From: Acytostelium subglobosum LB1
Lineage: Eukaryota; Evosea; Eumycetozoa; Acytosteliales; Acytosteliaceae
DNA: 64,000 nt
NCBI RefSeq assembly: GCF_000787575.1
Contig: NW_012236528.1
Location: 1,214,576 to 1,278,575 of the forward strand
Reading direction: 5' to 3'
A program made the position numbers and the translations under genes. This document shows, piece after piece, positions 10,935-21,918 of this stretch. Each line of letters begins with the position of its first letter. The first letter of the stretch is position 1. Under the pieces are notes generated by a model, which saw only the letters and a list, made by a program, of their open reading frames with translations, did no database searches and was not told the origin of the DNA.

Positions 10935-11120
10935 TTAGTTGTAATTACCTAGAGGTACATCTTCTGACTCTTCGCACTTCTCATAGGCTAGCAATAGGTT
11001 GCCATCTAGGTAGGAGCATTGAGTTGGCTTTCTGCTGGCTAACTGCGAGGGCAAACGGCATTCGAAACGGAGTGGCACTAGGTCACTGTCCTCAAAGTAT
11101 GACTTCTGGATTAACGTCGA
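10935..11120 (-). pseudogene. C-terminal Hsp20-like fragment of the GTPase gene
   Basis: On the minus strand this stretch encodes the second half of an Hsp20/alpha-crystallin-type domain, including PLRFECRLPSQLAS and CSYLDGNLLLAYEKCEE, then stops at 10935. It has no start codon or splice acceptor of its own. It continues in frame with the opposite-strand block 11128-11334 if that block is flipped. It therefore reads best as the original 3' end of the GBP-type GTPase gene, cut off by the inversion at 11121-11334. Whether it is translated today is unknown. Confidence 0.55.
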
Positions 11121-11334
11121 TAACTTGCTCAATCAGGTTGGGGTACAGATTGAGCGTGAAGCGTTCAAGGCCAAGATCACCGAGGACGATGACAAGTACT
11201 ATATCAGCATCCTATGTCCAGGCTATTCAAAGGATGACCTAAGTGCCAAGGCCACCGAGATCCCTGGAGAGGTTGGAACCAAGGTGACCATCACCTCGAC
11301 TAAGCCCATGCGTGACATGGTTCCAAACAAGTTA
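11121..11334 (+). other. Inverted block carrying the first half of an Hsp20-like domain
   Basis: On the plus strand this block encodes the first half of an Hsp20-like fold, including DDDKYYISILCPGYSKDDL and VTITSTKPM. Both flanks encode their parts of the same domain-bearing gene on the minus strand. The block is bounded by a 7-bp inverted repeat, TAACTTG at 11121-11127 and CAAGTTA at 11328-11334. The right copy also sits in a 10-bp palindrome, AAGTTAACTT. Flipping the block joins it in frame to the C-terminal fragment (PNKL into KLSTLIQK). The other junction is out of frame by 2 bp. It is either a true micro-inversion or an assembly fault. Confidence 0.6.
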
Positions 11335-12471
11335 ACTTTGGCGCCTCATCCTTGATCACGGCCTGGGAGCACTTGATCTTGATAGTTCCATCATCGTTGA
11401 ATGGTGCAACCTTGGGCAAGTCAGCTTCAAAGAACCTGCGGAGATGGCTGTTGGTGAACTCCAGGACCATGTTCAAAAGGTTTAGACTTCTCTGTGAGTC
11501 TGAAGCTGCGGCCTTGAGCCACTCCTTCAACATGTCAATGGTTCGCTGATTGTAGAGCTTGCCAGCGGGCGAGTTGGATGTCCTCTCGTCACGGGCCAAC
11601 ACCACGTGTCTCGTGTTGTCAGTCTCCACCCAGTATGGACGTTCTGGGTCACACTCTTTGGCGCCGAATCCTTCGACAATGTCCTCTCGGATAACCTGTG
11701 CCATCTGGTCGAGAGTGACCACTGATGGCACATTATGGACGATGATAATCTTCTTGTTTACCTTATCCTTTAGCATGTTCTTCATCTGATGGATGTAGAC
11801 CTGGTCCTCACGATGCATCCTATCAACTACAATCAAGATTGTGTCGGCAAGATGGGCAGAAAGACATTTCAAGAATCGCTCGGTGGATTCGGCCTGCATC
11901 AACTTCTTCTCGTCGGCAAGTTTAACAGCTTGTTGAGAACCCTTTGTATCCAGTCCAATTAGGTTCAAGGTCATCTTACTATCCTTCCTTGGCATCACAA
12001 CACTGATACCTTCGGTGTGACTAAAGAATGAACTCTCAAAGCTCAAGTCCAGTATCCTAGACAACACATAGCTCTTGCCTCTATTGAACAGGCCCAGGAC
12101 ACACATAATCGATCCATCAGTTATAAATGCTAAACAATTGAATATGTGATTGATTGATTGAGTGATGGTTTTAAGTTTAGGAATAGTTCCAAGAGGGTGG
12201 GATACTTACAATCCTTGGGATGGGCATAGTTTGGTGTTACACGATCAGGCTGGAAACTTAGACCTCTTTTAATTTTGTCAGGTAGACCTCCACGAGCTAA
12301 TTGATCAGCTGCTTGTTTGTGTGCAGAGTAGAGTGGAAATTGGATATCCCATCCAGACTTGTAAACATGTTTCAACTTATTGATACAGAATATTATATCA
12401 TAAAGAGAACGATCCTTTGGGTAAATAGCATTATTATACCCAATTTTAAGTTCTTCCAATTCCATAGACAT
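11300..12471 (-). CDS. GBP/dynamin-like large GTPase, 3' part rearranged
   Basis: Two exons, complement 12210-12471 and 11300-12129, joined across a GTAAGT...TTTAG intron to give 363 residues. The G domain shows a P-loop (GLFNRGKS), a conserved HTEGI switch segment and a G3 motif in NLIGLDTKG. IIVHN lies where G4 is expected but is not a canonical N/T-K-x-D. The pattern is closest to guanylate-binding-protein and interferon-inducible large GTPases. The C-terminal region (RRFFEADLPKVAPFNDDGTI) leads to DEAPKL, after which the present frame enters the inverted block and ends in 10 unrelated residues at 11300. The ancestral protein probably had an Hsp20-like tail. Substrate, membrane and partners are unknown. 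Confidence 0.7.
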
Positions 12472-12909
12472 TTTTTATATATTAATTGTTCTAAGTGTTA
12501 CTGTATCTATCTTATTTTGGATTAAGGGTATTTAAGTTGATTGATCGATCACTCATTCAAGATCATGTAGATTTATAAACCAATTGTTCAATTCCAACTT
12601 AGAGATTTGAGTTGGATTGTTCATTTTACACAAATAAGTTAAAGTGTAAAGTGACTGGGGCCCACATATAACCCCAACACTACATTGATCAATATTCATG
12701 GGAACTTTCATTGGTATAATCTCGATAAACTCAACCTGAAAATCAAAGTTCAAACTTGACTTGAATCAATCAGTTTGAACTTCGTTTGATAATTTTCAAA
12801 AAAGGGGTAAATTCAAAAATAGTCTCTTTCGACCGTTGAGAAACATTAACACCAAAGTGTTACAGATACAAAGAGATAGAGATAGAGATAATATATTTAT
12901 ACATAGAGA
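12472..12909. other. Divergent intergenic region (GTPase / SWI3-like)
   Basis: This 438-bp AT-rich region probably holds both promoters of the divergent neighbours. No coding potential is convincing. It contains a strong inverted repeat (listed separately). The 60 bp before 12910 consist of AGATA-type short repeats and form the likely leader of the SWI3-like gene. Confidence 0.6.
12746..12782. repeat. 10-bp perfect inverted repeat with 17-bp spacer
   Basis: AAGTTCAAAC (12746-12755) is exactly complementary to GTTTGAACTT (12773-12782). It lies about 130 bp upstream of the SWI3-like ATG and 275 bp upstream of the GTPase ATG. It could be a transcription-factor site or cruciform; nothing in the sequence settles which. 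Confidence 0.6.
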
Positions 12910-14900
12910 ATGTCAAACACAGATAATAATAATGAAAGTAATAATGAAGAGAATGTCACAAAGAAACAAAAGATAGATCATGTTCAAACATCAATGGTTG
13001 GACTGCCAATGCTACCCGTGTTGGAGACACAACAACCAACTCTGACCAACCCACCCAGTGCAATGATACTGCCAGCATCAATACAACAGGGTATTGCCGT
13101 GCAGAAGATACCTCCCAATGCCGTCCCCGGCCCATCACCACTTCTTACACCAACTCCAGCATCAACAGCAACGGTAGTCCCTCAGACAATCTTCGCACAA
13201 CCACCTCCACAACTACAACAGACACAACAACAACAACAACCTCAACAACAACATGATATGATGATGGCAGGACAGGCACCTCACATCCCATTCATATTAT
13301 CGTCACACTTTACGACTGGTACGCAATGCGCTTGGTTCAAGATGAGCGAGATACATGACATCGAGAAGGCACAGATGGCAGAGTTCTTCAACGGTCGATC
13401 ACCATCAAAGACACCAGAGGTATACAAGGAGTACCGCGACTTTATGATCAACACCTATCAGCAGAACCCCTATCAGTACCTCACGCTGACAGCCGTTCGC
13501 CGCAACCTCGTCGGCGACATCTGCTCAATGATGCGTGTTCACAGCTTCCTCGATCATTGGGGCCTGATCAACTACTTTATCAACCCTGAGGGAGGCTATT
13601 GCATCCCTGCGCCTCAGCAACCAAAACCACAAACACAACAGCAACCAGACGCGATCAAATCACCAAACAAGACATCGCCCTCATTGACAACAACCACATC
13701 GACATCAACGACAACAACGACAACATCAACAACTACAACCACAACATCATCATCAGCAGCAGAACCTTCGTCTTCATCAACAATAACAAAGCCCGCAAAC
13801 GGCAACAGCAACAGCGGAAGCAGCAGCAACATCAATGGTACCATCACCCCCAGCAGCAGGAAGATCAACCCATTGGAGCTCAGGAGCAATATATACGGCC
13901 AACCACAGGTGCCCCCAAAGATCGTTTGCAGCAACTGTGGAGTGGACTGCAGCGCACTGCGCCATCAATTGAACAAATCACTCACAGTGCCCGAGGGCGC
14001 AACAGAGCTGCCCCCTGACCTGCTCAAAGTCAACCTCTGCAACAGCTGCTTCCAGAACGGCAACTACGCTCAGGAGCACACCGCCAGCGACTTTACGATG
14101 ATCCAACAGGAGGTGTCGCCCGACCCGCCCGAGGAGTGGACCGACCAGGAGACGCTCCTGCTGCTCGAGGCCATCGACATCTATGGAGACAGCTGGGCCG
14201 ACGTCGCTGAGCACGTCGCCACCAAGACCAAGGAGCAGTGTCTGCTACACTTCCTGCGACTGCCCATCGAGGACAACTACCTGGAAGACAATCTGAGCAA
14301 GGCGACCAATATGAAACAATCAAATCAATCGAGTTCGAATCAGCAGCTGACATCGACGACTAATGGACATGAGATCATGACGATGATTGGATTCCTGTCA
14401 AAGGCTGTGAGCGCCAATGTGGCCACCGCCGCTGCAAAGGCTGCACACGAGGTGCTGGCCAAGGACATGAAGGGCGAGATCAACGAGACACTGTTAAATA
14501 TTCAATCGGCATCGGCTGCCACTCTGGCCGCAACATCAATCAAAGCCAACTCAATGAAGCTGGCCGAGGAGCGGGACATCCAATCCCTCATCCTTCAGAT
14601 CGTCAGTCTGCAGACCAAGAAGCTGGAGATCAAACTAAAGTACTACTCAGATCTGGAAGGTACACTAGACAGAGAGAGGATACTGGTATGTATAACAAAC
14701 TACATTGATCATGTGATCGTGAGTGATGTAACTAACTGACAATATAACAGATGGAGAAGTCAAGACAGACATTGTTCCTTGATCGTTTGAACCTGTTGAA
14801 GGAGCATCAACAACATCTGGCACAAACAAAGGATAACTCAACATCATCTGGCACCATGACAAACATTAATGGTGGAACAGGCGACACAATGCAACAATAA
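12910..14900 (+). CDS. SWI3/RSC8/SMARCC-type chromatin-remodelling subunit (SWIRM-ZZ-SANT)
   Basis: Core subunit of a SWI/SNF-type nuclear remodelling complex, 641 residues in two exons (12910-14685 and 14751-14900; intron GTATGT...AACAG). Domain order is standard. After a low-complexity Q/P-rich start comes a SWIRM domain (13285-13590; MAEFFNGRSPSKTPEVYKEY, YLTLTAVRRNLVGD). T/S-rich linkers precede a ZZ-like zinc segment (about 13920-14060; CSNCGVDC and NLCNSCF). A SANT domain follows (14130-14270; EEWTDQETLLLLEAI, WADVAEHVATKTKEQC). The C-terminal region forms the coiled coil used for dimerisation (EIKLKYYSDLEGTLDRERIL into MEKSRQTLFLDRLNLL across the splice). Without the intron the frame would stop in a short unrelated tail at 14739, which supports splicing. 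Confidence 0.93.
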
Positions 14901-15036
14901 GAAAACAGACAGAGAGAGGAAGAAAGAGAAATAGGAGAGAGTGATCGGAGAGATAATAAATATTTGGATAACGTGTCTGCCTGCTGTCCAACAGCGAGCG
15001 CAGCCGCCTGGAAAATTGAATGAACGTTTATAGACT

Positions 15037-16433
15037 CTAGACTGGACTGGTTGGGTCCATTGGTGAATTCATTCGATTACTGCTACTACTTCCACTGCTG
15101 CTGTTGTTGTTGGTGTTGCCTGTACCGATCGCGCTACCACTTCCACCTGCTGCCGCCGCAGCAGCCGTCTGATTTGATGGAAGAGATACTAACTCTCTCT
15201 CCTTGAGTTTGTAATGTCTGTAATAACTGAATGATTGAATGAATGAATGAATGAATGAGTCAGTCAGCCAGCCAGCCCATCAATCAATCAATCAAGTTGC
15301 CATCACTTACCTTGGATAATGTGGAGCAAAGAATACATGGATAAAGTTCTTGATGATGCCTAGATTGAAGGGGTTGCCTTTCTTGAAGGATCGCTTCAGC
15401 TTCTCGTTGGTGGTGCGTCCAGTGGCAATGAGGAAGCAGTGGAAGCCGCCAAGACTGCCGACAAACATCAGACCGCCAAGTGCATATACAATGAGTATGA
15501 TGGAGAGGTAGTGCGAGGCATTCAGGGCGTGTCCAAACACACTGGCCGAGCTATACATTGGATGATCCTCGCGCACTCGATGTGCGCTGATCACAATATG
15601 TGCTATGCAGAATCCAATGATGAAGCAGCACTTGAATCCAAGTGTTATCAAGAAGTACATAAAGAACTTATAATTCCTTCTTCCAATACAGTTGCCAACC
15701 CTTAAGTTTGGAGTGATTGATTGATTTTGAGTGAGTGGAATAGTTCAAGTGATTGAGTGATTGATTGTTTGGATGTTTGTTAGTTTCCTGGATCACATGA
15801 TTGATGATGGATAGATGCTAGACATACCAAGGGCAATGATGATCAAAGTGCTCTATGCAACTATTACATATTCCACAATGATTGGCTCGTGGAGGCCGAT
15901 ATAAACTGCATGTCTCTGTGATTGATTGATTGATTGATTGAGCGTGAGTGAGTGATGACGACGAATGTCAAGGTCAACACCCGAGATAGATACATACCGC
16001 ACCACTTAACCTCATGCTGTATTTCTCTAATGACTATGGTTTTGTACAATGGTTGCCTGTGGTCTGATGCGAATGGGTTCTCCTGATCGTTGTACACTCC
16101 TCGTGGAACAATGCCTGGATCAGTGTATGATGTAATAAATAGATAGACGAATGATACCAGCCACAAGAATATAGATATAGGATATATAGCTGCTGTCACA
16201 TATTCTACAAACAATGGGCATCTGCGTTGGTTGTGAGTGATCATATGATTGATTAGTATGATTGATTAATATGATTGATTGATTGATTGATGATAAACAT
16301 ACACAGTCACTAAGAATGGTATCTCTGGTATGAACATAAGTAATATCGCAGATATAAAGTACATCTTGTCTGGACCTGTTATTAAACGGCCATTTAAGTA
16401 GCTCCTGTGATTGGGTTCATATCTTCTTGCCAT
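15037..16433 (-). CDS. DHHC-type protein S-acyltransferase
   Basis: Palmitoyltransferase of Golgi, ER or plasma membrane. Five exons were read on the minus strand: 16303-16433, 15998-16221, 15828-15915, 15311-15700 and 15037-15217, giving 337 residues with all phases matching. The Cys-rich domain in exon 3 has [18 protein letters not shown], with the catalytic DHHC. The next exon starts with [11 protein letters not shown], a conserved family motif. Four membrane segments are visible, two before the DHHC domain ([33 protein letters not shown]) and two after it ([38 protein letters not shown]). The S/N/G-rich tail is probably cytosolic. The start at 16433 is the first in-frame ATG; an upstream exon is possible, because open frame and a 3' splice-like CCAG precede it. 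Confidence 0.88.
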
Positions 16434-17581
16434 TGTCCATGAACCTTTAAAGGTTTGATTCTCTGGCTATATATATATATATATATATGTATATCGATTG
16501 ATTGATTGTTGTACTACTAATATATATATCTTTGTTTGATTACCGATCGACGACTGACCGACCGATAATCAGAACACTGATTTGATTTGATATGAATGAT
16601 TGATTGATTGACTAAATGTTTGACTGAGTCAATATTTGTGTGTTTGTGTGTGTGATTGTATATCTGTGTATATGTGTATGTCTCGAACGACTTAGAGATA
16701 CAAGTATACTCTCTCATTCACTCCTCTCACATGACCATGACAAACAACCCTTCATCACTCTGATTGATCAAAAAAAAAAATGATAGTGTAAATTTGGGGA
16801 GAAGCATCACAAAACAAAGGCTCATCAAAAACTTTTACAAAAAAAACACTCGATCCCAACCAACCTTTTTTTATCTCATTTCCATGAATGATCATACACG
16901 ACAAAAATGGAACTTTTAATTTATTTATCCGTAAATTAAATATATGTAAATAAAATATACAGATAATATCTGTATATCAATAATAATAATATTAATAATA
17001 ATAATAATAATAATACAAAACATCCAGGACAGAGGTTATCTTTACCCTTCCAACCTTCATTTAACCACACACAATTCAATCGATCGAACTTCTAACACTG
17101 AAGGGTGGGTGATGTATCATTTCATCTATTTGAATGAATAAATACACGTATTATATGTTTGAGTGTTGTCGTCAGGTCACTCAACACACCACTGCACCAC
17201 ACTACACAACATGTACTACTCAAAGTGGTTTATACATCCAACTCGTTTCCAATCAGGTTTGGTCAGACTGACTGACTGACTGACAGTTTGAAACTGGTTG
17301 ACAGATTGACAGATTGACAGAATGAAGTGAATGAATGAGTACTACTCGAGATAATAAGTGTGCTGTTACCTCACAACTCCATCCATACCTTTTGTTATAA
17401 GAATATTATATCTGTACCAATCCACATCCTCTTCATTCCATCTTTCCTTCCATTCATTCATCATCTACATCAATTAGTATTATTAATTATTATTATTAAA
17501 CTTTATACGTACTAATTAATTAATTAATACTAAATATTTTATTATTATTATATTATATTATTTTTATTATTATTAATAAAC
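16434..17581. other. Long divergent intergenic region
   Basis: 1.1 kb between the DHHC gene and the SRPBCC-like gene. It holds a TA dinucleotide run (16468-16488), an AAT trinucleotide run (16981-17015), GACT/TGAC short repeats near 17265 and a very AT-rich segment immediately before 17582. No convincing ORF or structured RNA was seen. It probably contains both promoters. Confidence 0.55.
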
Positions 17582-18412
17582 ATGACAACCAGAACTTTCA
17601 AACAATTGATTCCATTGAATGCCGACCATTTCTATGCCATAACAGACACTGCCCATTTTGAAGAGTTCAATGGCACTCAGATGGACCAGAAGAAGATCCG
17701 TATCGTAGAGGAACGTGAAGATGTATGTCATTGATTGTGATTGATCATACTTGAATAATTAATTAATCATCCATCTATCAATCGAACATTAAAGGCCAAC
17801 TCAATATATAGGACATTGTCAATTCAACCAAAGTCCAAACCAATGCCAGCAATATTGTCCAAGCTTGTTGGTTCCGATCCAGACTTGTCCTACATCCAAA
17901 TGCAGGTAAAGTCAAAGACCAAGAGAGAGTTGGTATTCAAGAATGAAGCTGGTATTATGAAGGACTATATTCAGTATGTATTTGATTGATTGAATGAATG
18001 AACCATGTCCCTGACATACATACCTTCCATCCACCACCAAAGTATCAATGGTGTTATTAGTGTTGAACCAGTTGATGAAAACAGCTGCTACAAGGTGATC
18101 CAGATCACATATAACTTCACAGGACCTTTGTCATGGTTCTCGAGCAGACTCGAGAAGAACGTGTCTGCCGAGCAACAAAAGTCCATGGACATGATGCCAT
18201 CCATCGTCACTGCCTACTTGCAACATCTCAAGGAGAATGGAATGTACATCACATCCAATGGCGCTGTCAAGATCACTCCACTTCCTGCTTCTGTTGCACC
18301 ATCGTCCGAGTCCAACGCAACATCCCGATCAACCTGTCCATCGAGTGTCTCACCGATGCTGGATAGCACCAGCACCACAAAGGCCACAGCAGTTGCCGCT
18401 GCAGCTCAATAG
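17582..18412 (+). CDS. SRPBCC/START-like small protein, function unknown
   Basis: 229 residues in three exons: 17582-17722, 17795-17973 and 18043-18412. The second exon must start at 17795 (TTAAAG acceptor) rather than after the AG at 17810-17811, because only that keeps the good frame (RTLSIQPKSKPMPAILSKL). Features suggest an SRPBCC/START-like ligand-binding fold. These include an N-terminal strand-helix unit (PLNADHFYAITDTAHFEEF), a mid-strand segment (YIQHINGVISVEPVDENSCY) and a long C-terminal helix (EKNVSAEQQKSMDMMPSIV). The S/T/A-rich tail is disordered. No catalytic residues, signal peptide or membrane segment are seen. I do not recognise a named family; a lipid-binding role is inference. 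Confidence 0.6.
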
Positions 18413-18700
18413 ATTATAGTGGTGGTAAAGTATATTACCACTTTATACATATTGCAATTACATTATTACAATACATATATACATAAAGAAATATCTTTAT
18501 CTCTTCCAACTTGAATGACGGGGCAACTCTAGAATGAATGAAATGTTACAAAGTTACTCTATTCTTTGTTTTTACCTGAATGCTGGATACTTCGAAGTTG
18601 TTGTGAACATCTGTTTCATCTCATCACACACTTCAACTTAATTAATATTACATTATTATCCATCAACCTACATATACATTCATACATAAATATAACTACA

Positions 18701-19180
18701 ATGGTATGAATGACATAGTTCACTGTTCGAGGGAACACAATATACTAACTCGAGCACACGTCCCCTCCGCCCATTGATTGATGATGATGATTGATGATGA
18801 CAGGCATTATACTTCCGCGTAAAGAGAGCTGAGCAGACTATTTTCTTGCAGGCAGAACCAACAGACACTGTACAGAAGCTAAAGGGTGACGTTGCAATCA
18901 TCAACAAGCTGACAGATAAACCAGCAGACTACATCAGATTCATTTATGATGGTGCTGTACTCGAGGACAAGAAGACAATCAACCAGCTCAACATCCCAAA
19001 CGATTCAATAATCTGTCTGGTTTACAAGCAAGGTATGTTTGATATTGACCACAGTTAATGTCATTGATCGATGGATGTTATGTTGTACTAATCCCAACAA
19101 TCAATCATTCACACTTATAAGCTGATGGATCTTATGAAGCCATCGCAGCATCAATCTTGGATCAATTGCAACAGAAGTAA
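18701..19180 (+). CDS. Elongin B-like ubiquitin-fold protein
   Basis: Adaptor that with elongin C links BC-box receptors to cullin ubiquitin ligases, and is also part of the elongin complex. 96 residues in three exons. The first coding exon is only the ATG (18701-18703), directly followed by GTATGA. The others are 18804-19032 and 19122-19180. The ubiquitin-like fold is clear (FRVKRAEQTIFLQAEPTDTV, IRFIYDGAVLEDKKTINQL). It aligns with metazoan elongin B through R-x-x-x-T-I-F, VxxLK, LEDxKT and the late motif ADGSYEAI, matching the elongin B ADDTFEAL position. There is no terminal diglycine, so it is not a conjugated modifier. The call rests on this pattern match by eye. Confidence 0.75.
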
Positions 19181-19902
19181 TGTCTCTCTCTATCCTTTGA
19201 AATCGAATGAATGCTTCACATAAACAGCAACAGTGTATTACTCGATATTGTCTACAATGTTCAATCATTCAATCAATCAATCAAACATTCCTCAAACCTT
19301 GTGATCACTGCGCACTCTCTCTTGGATCTTTGTTTAGCATAACGTTATGCTCTTGATAATGGAACCTTACCTGAGGTCCTTTCTTTCAAAGAAGACACAA
19401 CGTTCTGTGGATTCATTTCAGACTAGAGCGACTATGATGATGGTCCACGATTTCAATGTATTGTTTTTGATCAAAAATAATGAGGATAAATCAGGTCTGC
19501 CATCGTGATGTGCCATAGTGAGTGTGGGTGTTTGTTCCTTGTCCTCAAGGTGTGAGATTGAATGATGCACTCCACTGTTAAGGTTTAGTTGATTGTCGTC
19601 TTACTGTACACACTTCCCTCCCGTTCATTCATTCACACTCAAAGTCATCATTTTCATTCATTCAATCAATCATTCACTAATTATCCACCAATCAATCAAT
19701 CAAACACACACACACACACACGAACAAACACAACAACCCGGACCAACCTCACAACAACATCGAACCTTCTATTTATCCGTCGCTTCCCATTCATCAAGCA
19801 TTGCATTAGATATCTTCTTCTTTTTCTTCTTCTTAATTCAATCATACATACACATACATACAATCAATCATATATTATACACAAATACAGTAGAGATAGA
19901 GG
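19181..19902. other. Intergenic region upstream of the SPT subunit gene
   Basis: 720 bp without a credible gene. Apparent open frames near 19590-19910 are composed of CA-rich and TCAA-rich leader sequence (CAATCAATCAAACACACACACAC) and look like 5' untranslated region. An alternating pyrimidine run (TTCTTCTTTTTCTTCTTCTT) lies at about 19816. Confidence 0.55.
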
Positions 19903-21630
19903 ATGACAGATAGTCACGACGAGAATGTTAAAGAGGAGGTGGACAGCATCGATGATGTTGGATACTGGACTATATGTTGGATCTACATTGCATACGCCAT
20001 CATCATTCTGATGGGCAAGTGGGCAGACATGACCGATAAAATCAGAGGACAGAGATACTTTACCACTCCAAAGGTATGTCACGTGACATGTCATCAGCTG
20101 GTTGATTGAATGAGTGATTGATTGATTGACACTTTGGACAACATCATATATTAGGGATACGCACCATTGTTTGTAGAGTTTGAGTACTTCTATCAGTTGC
20201 GTCTATATGGAAGAATCAAGGACTGCTGGGATAGACCCATTGCCAGTCTTCCAGGTGCATGGATCGATGTTATGCTCCGTACAAACAATCATTATACCAA
20301 GCCTTTGTCGTAAGTGTGATGGTCCACCACCAACGATCATGATCACATGACAGACATAACTGACTGACTGACTGACGACGACTCGCCAAACAAAACAGAT
20401 TGACTGGAGTGAAGAAGAGATGTTTGAACTTGGGATCGTATAACTATTTGGGATTCGCTGATAACCAGGGACCTGTGGCTGAGTCTGCCATCTCTTCGTT
20501 GTACAAGTATGGCATATTTACATCATCAACACCAGCTGAGGATGGTATTACAGAGCCACTTAGACTGCTCGAGCAGGAGACAGCCCGCTTCGTCGGCAAG
20601 GAGGACGCACTGGTGTTTGAGATGGGCTTTGCCACCAACTCTGGCTCGCTGCCCGCCATCATTGGCAAGGGTGGTCTGATCATCTCGGACTCGCTGAACC
20701 ACGCTTCGCTGGCCACCGGCTGCAAGAACACTGGCACCAAGATCAAGGTGTTCCGTCACAACGACACAAAGAACCTGGAGGAGGTGGTTCGCGAGTCCAT
20801 CATCCAGGGCCAGCCCAAGACACACAGACCATGGACCATGATCCTCATCATCATTGAAGGTATCTACAGTATGGAGGGTGAGATGCCCAACCTTGCCGAG
20901 GTCGTAAGAATCAAGAAGAAGTATAATGTATGTTTTATGTTGATGATGACTATGGGCCAAGGCAGTCCTCGAGGATCACTCACTCACTCACTCAATCAAT
21001 CAATCAATCAATTAGTGCTATCTATATGTAGACGAAGCACACAGCATTGGAGCACTTGGAAAGAGAGGACGTGGAGTGTGTGATCAGTGCAATGTAGACC
21101 CAGCAGATGTGGATATCCTGATGGGCACATTCACAAAGTCGTTTGGATCGATTGGTGGATACATTGCAGGTGACGCACCATTTATCAACTATTTGAGACA
21201 GAGCAGCTACTCGTACCTGTACGCCAACAGCATGGCGCCCGCCTGTGCCATGCAGGCCTACCAGGCGCTGCGCACCATCGCCGGCGAGGACGGCACAGAT
21301 ATTGGAGCGCGCAAGATCAAGCAGCTCAAGGACAACAGCAACTTCTTCCGCGAGCGTCTCAGACAGATGGGCTTCCAGATCCTCGGCGGTCGCGACAGCC
21401 CCGTCGTGCCCATGATGTTCTACAACCCATCCAAGATCTCTGCCTTCTCGCGTATGTGTCTGGAGCGCCACATTGCCGTGGTCGTGGTCGGCTACCCCGC
21501 CACGCCACTCACCGCCCCACGCGCCCGTTTCTGTCTCTCGGCTTCGCACACGCGCGAGGACCTCGAGTGGGCGTTGGAGCATCTGGAGGACATTGGAGAA
21601 CAGCTGCAACTCAAGTACCGTACATACTAA
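19903..21630 (+). CDS. sptB: Serine palmitoyltransferase subunit 2 (LCB2)
   Basis: Catalytic subunit of serine palmitoyltransferase, which condenses serine and palmitoyl-CoA to 3-ketodihydrosphingosine at the ER, the first step of sphingolipid synthesis. 489 residues in four exons: 19903-20073, 20155-20309, 20399-20927 and 21016-21630. An N-terminal membrane helix (TICWIYIAYAIIILMGKW) precedes the alpha-oxoamine synthase fold. Landmarks are NLGSYNYLGFA, SDSLNHASLATG and the pyridoxal phosphate lysine in GTFTKSFGS (Lys 326, codon 21136-21138). VDEAHSIGALGKRGRG lies just after the last splice site. All junctions preserve frame. Codons in the last exon are distinctly C/G-ending, typical of a highly expressed gene here. 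Confidence 0.96.
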
Positions 21631-21918
21631 ACTTTAGATAGACCGACCAGTCGGTCGGGTATCCCCAATCGACCACTCCACAAATACACATTATAATATT
21701 AATATTAACTCATCGCGGCTGGAATTATTCCAGACGTGTTTATTGATTGATTGATTGATTGATTGATCGATTTGGATTGTCGTCTTGTCCATTTGGATAG
21801 TCTACCTACGGGCGTTGTGAATGGAATGATCCCCTACGTTAATGTATGATGGTTGAGGACTTGGAGGAGGAAGGGCTCGCGACCTTTGGAGGAGGACGAG
21901 AGAGAGGAAGAGTACCCT

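Noticed and set aside
10745-11242. A 165-codon plus-strand frame after the second FNIP gene
   Set aside because: It overlaps the FNIP end out of frame and crosses untranslated sequence and the inverted block in the wrong frame. The Hsp20-like peptide lies in a different frame.
19589-19913. Two overlapping frames of about 105 codons upstream of the SPT subunit gene
   Set aside because: They consist of His/Thr/Ile/Phe-rich translations of CA, TCAA and pyrimidine repeats in the leader, with no protein features.
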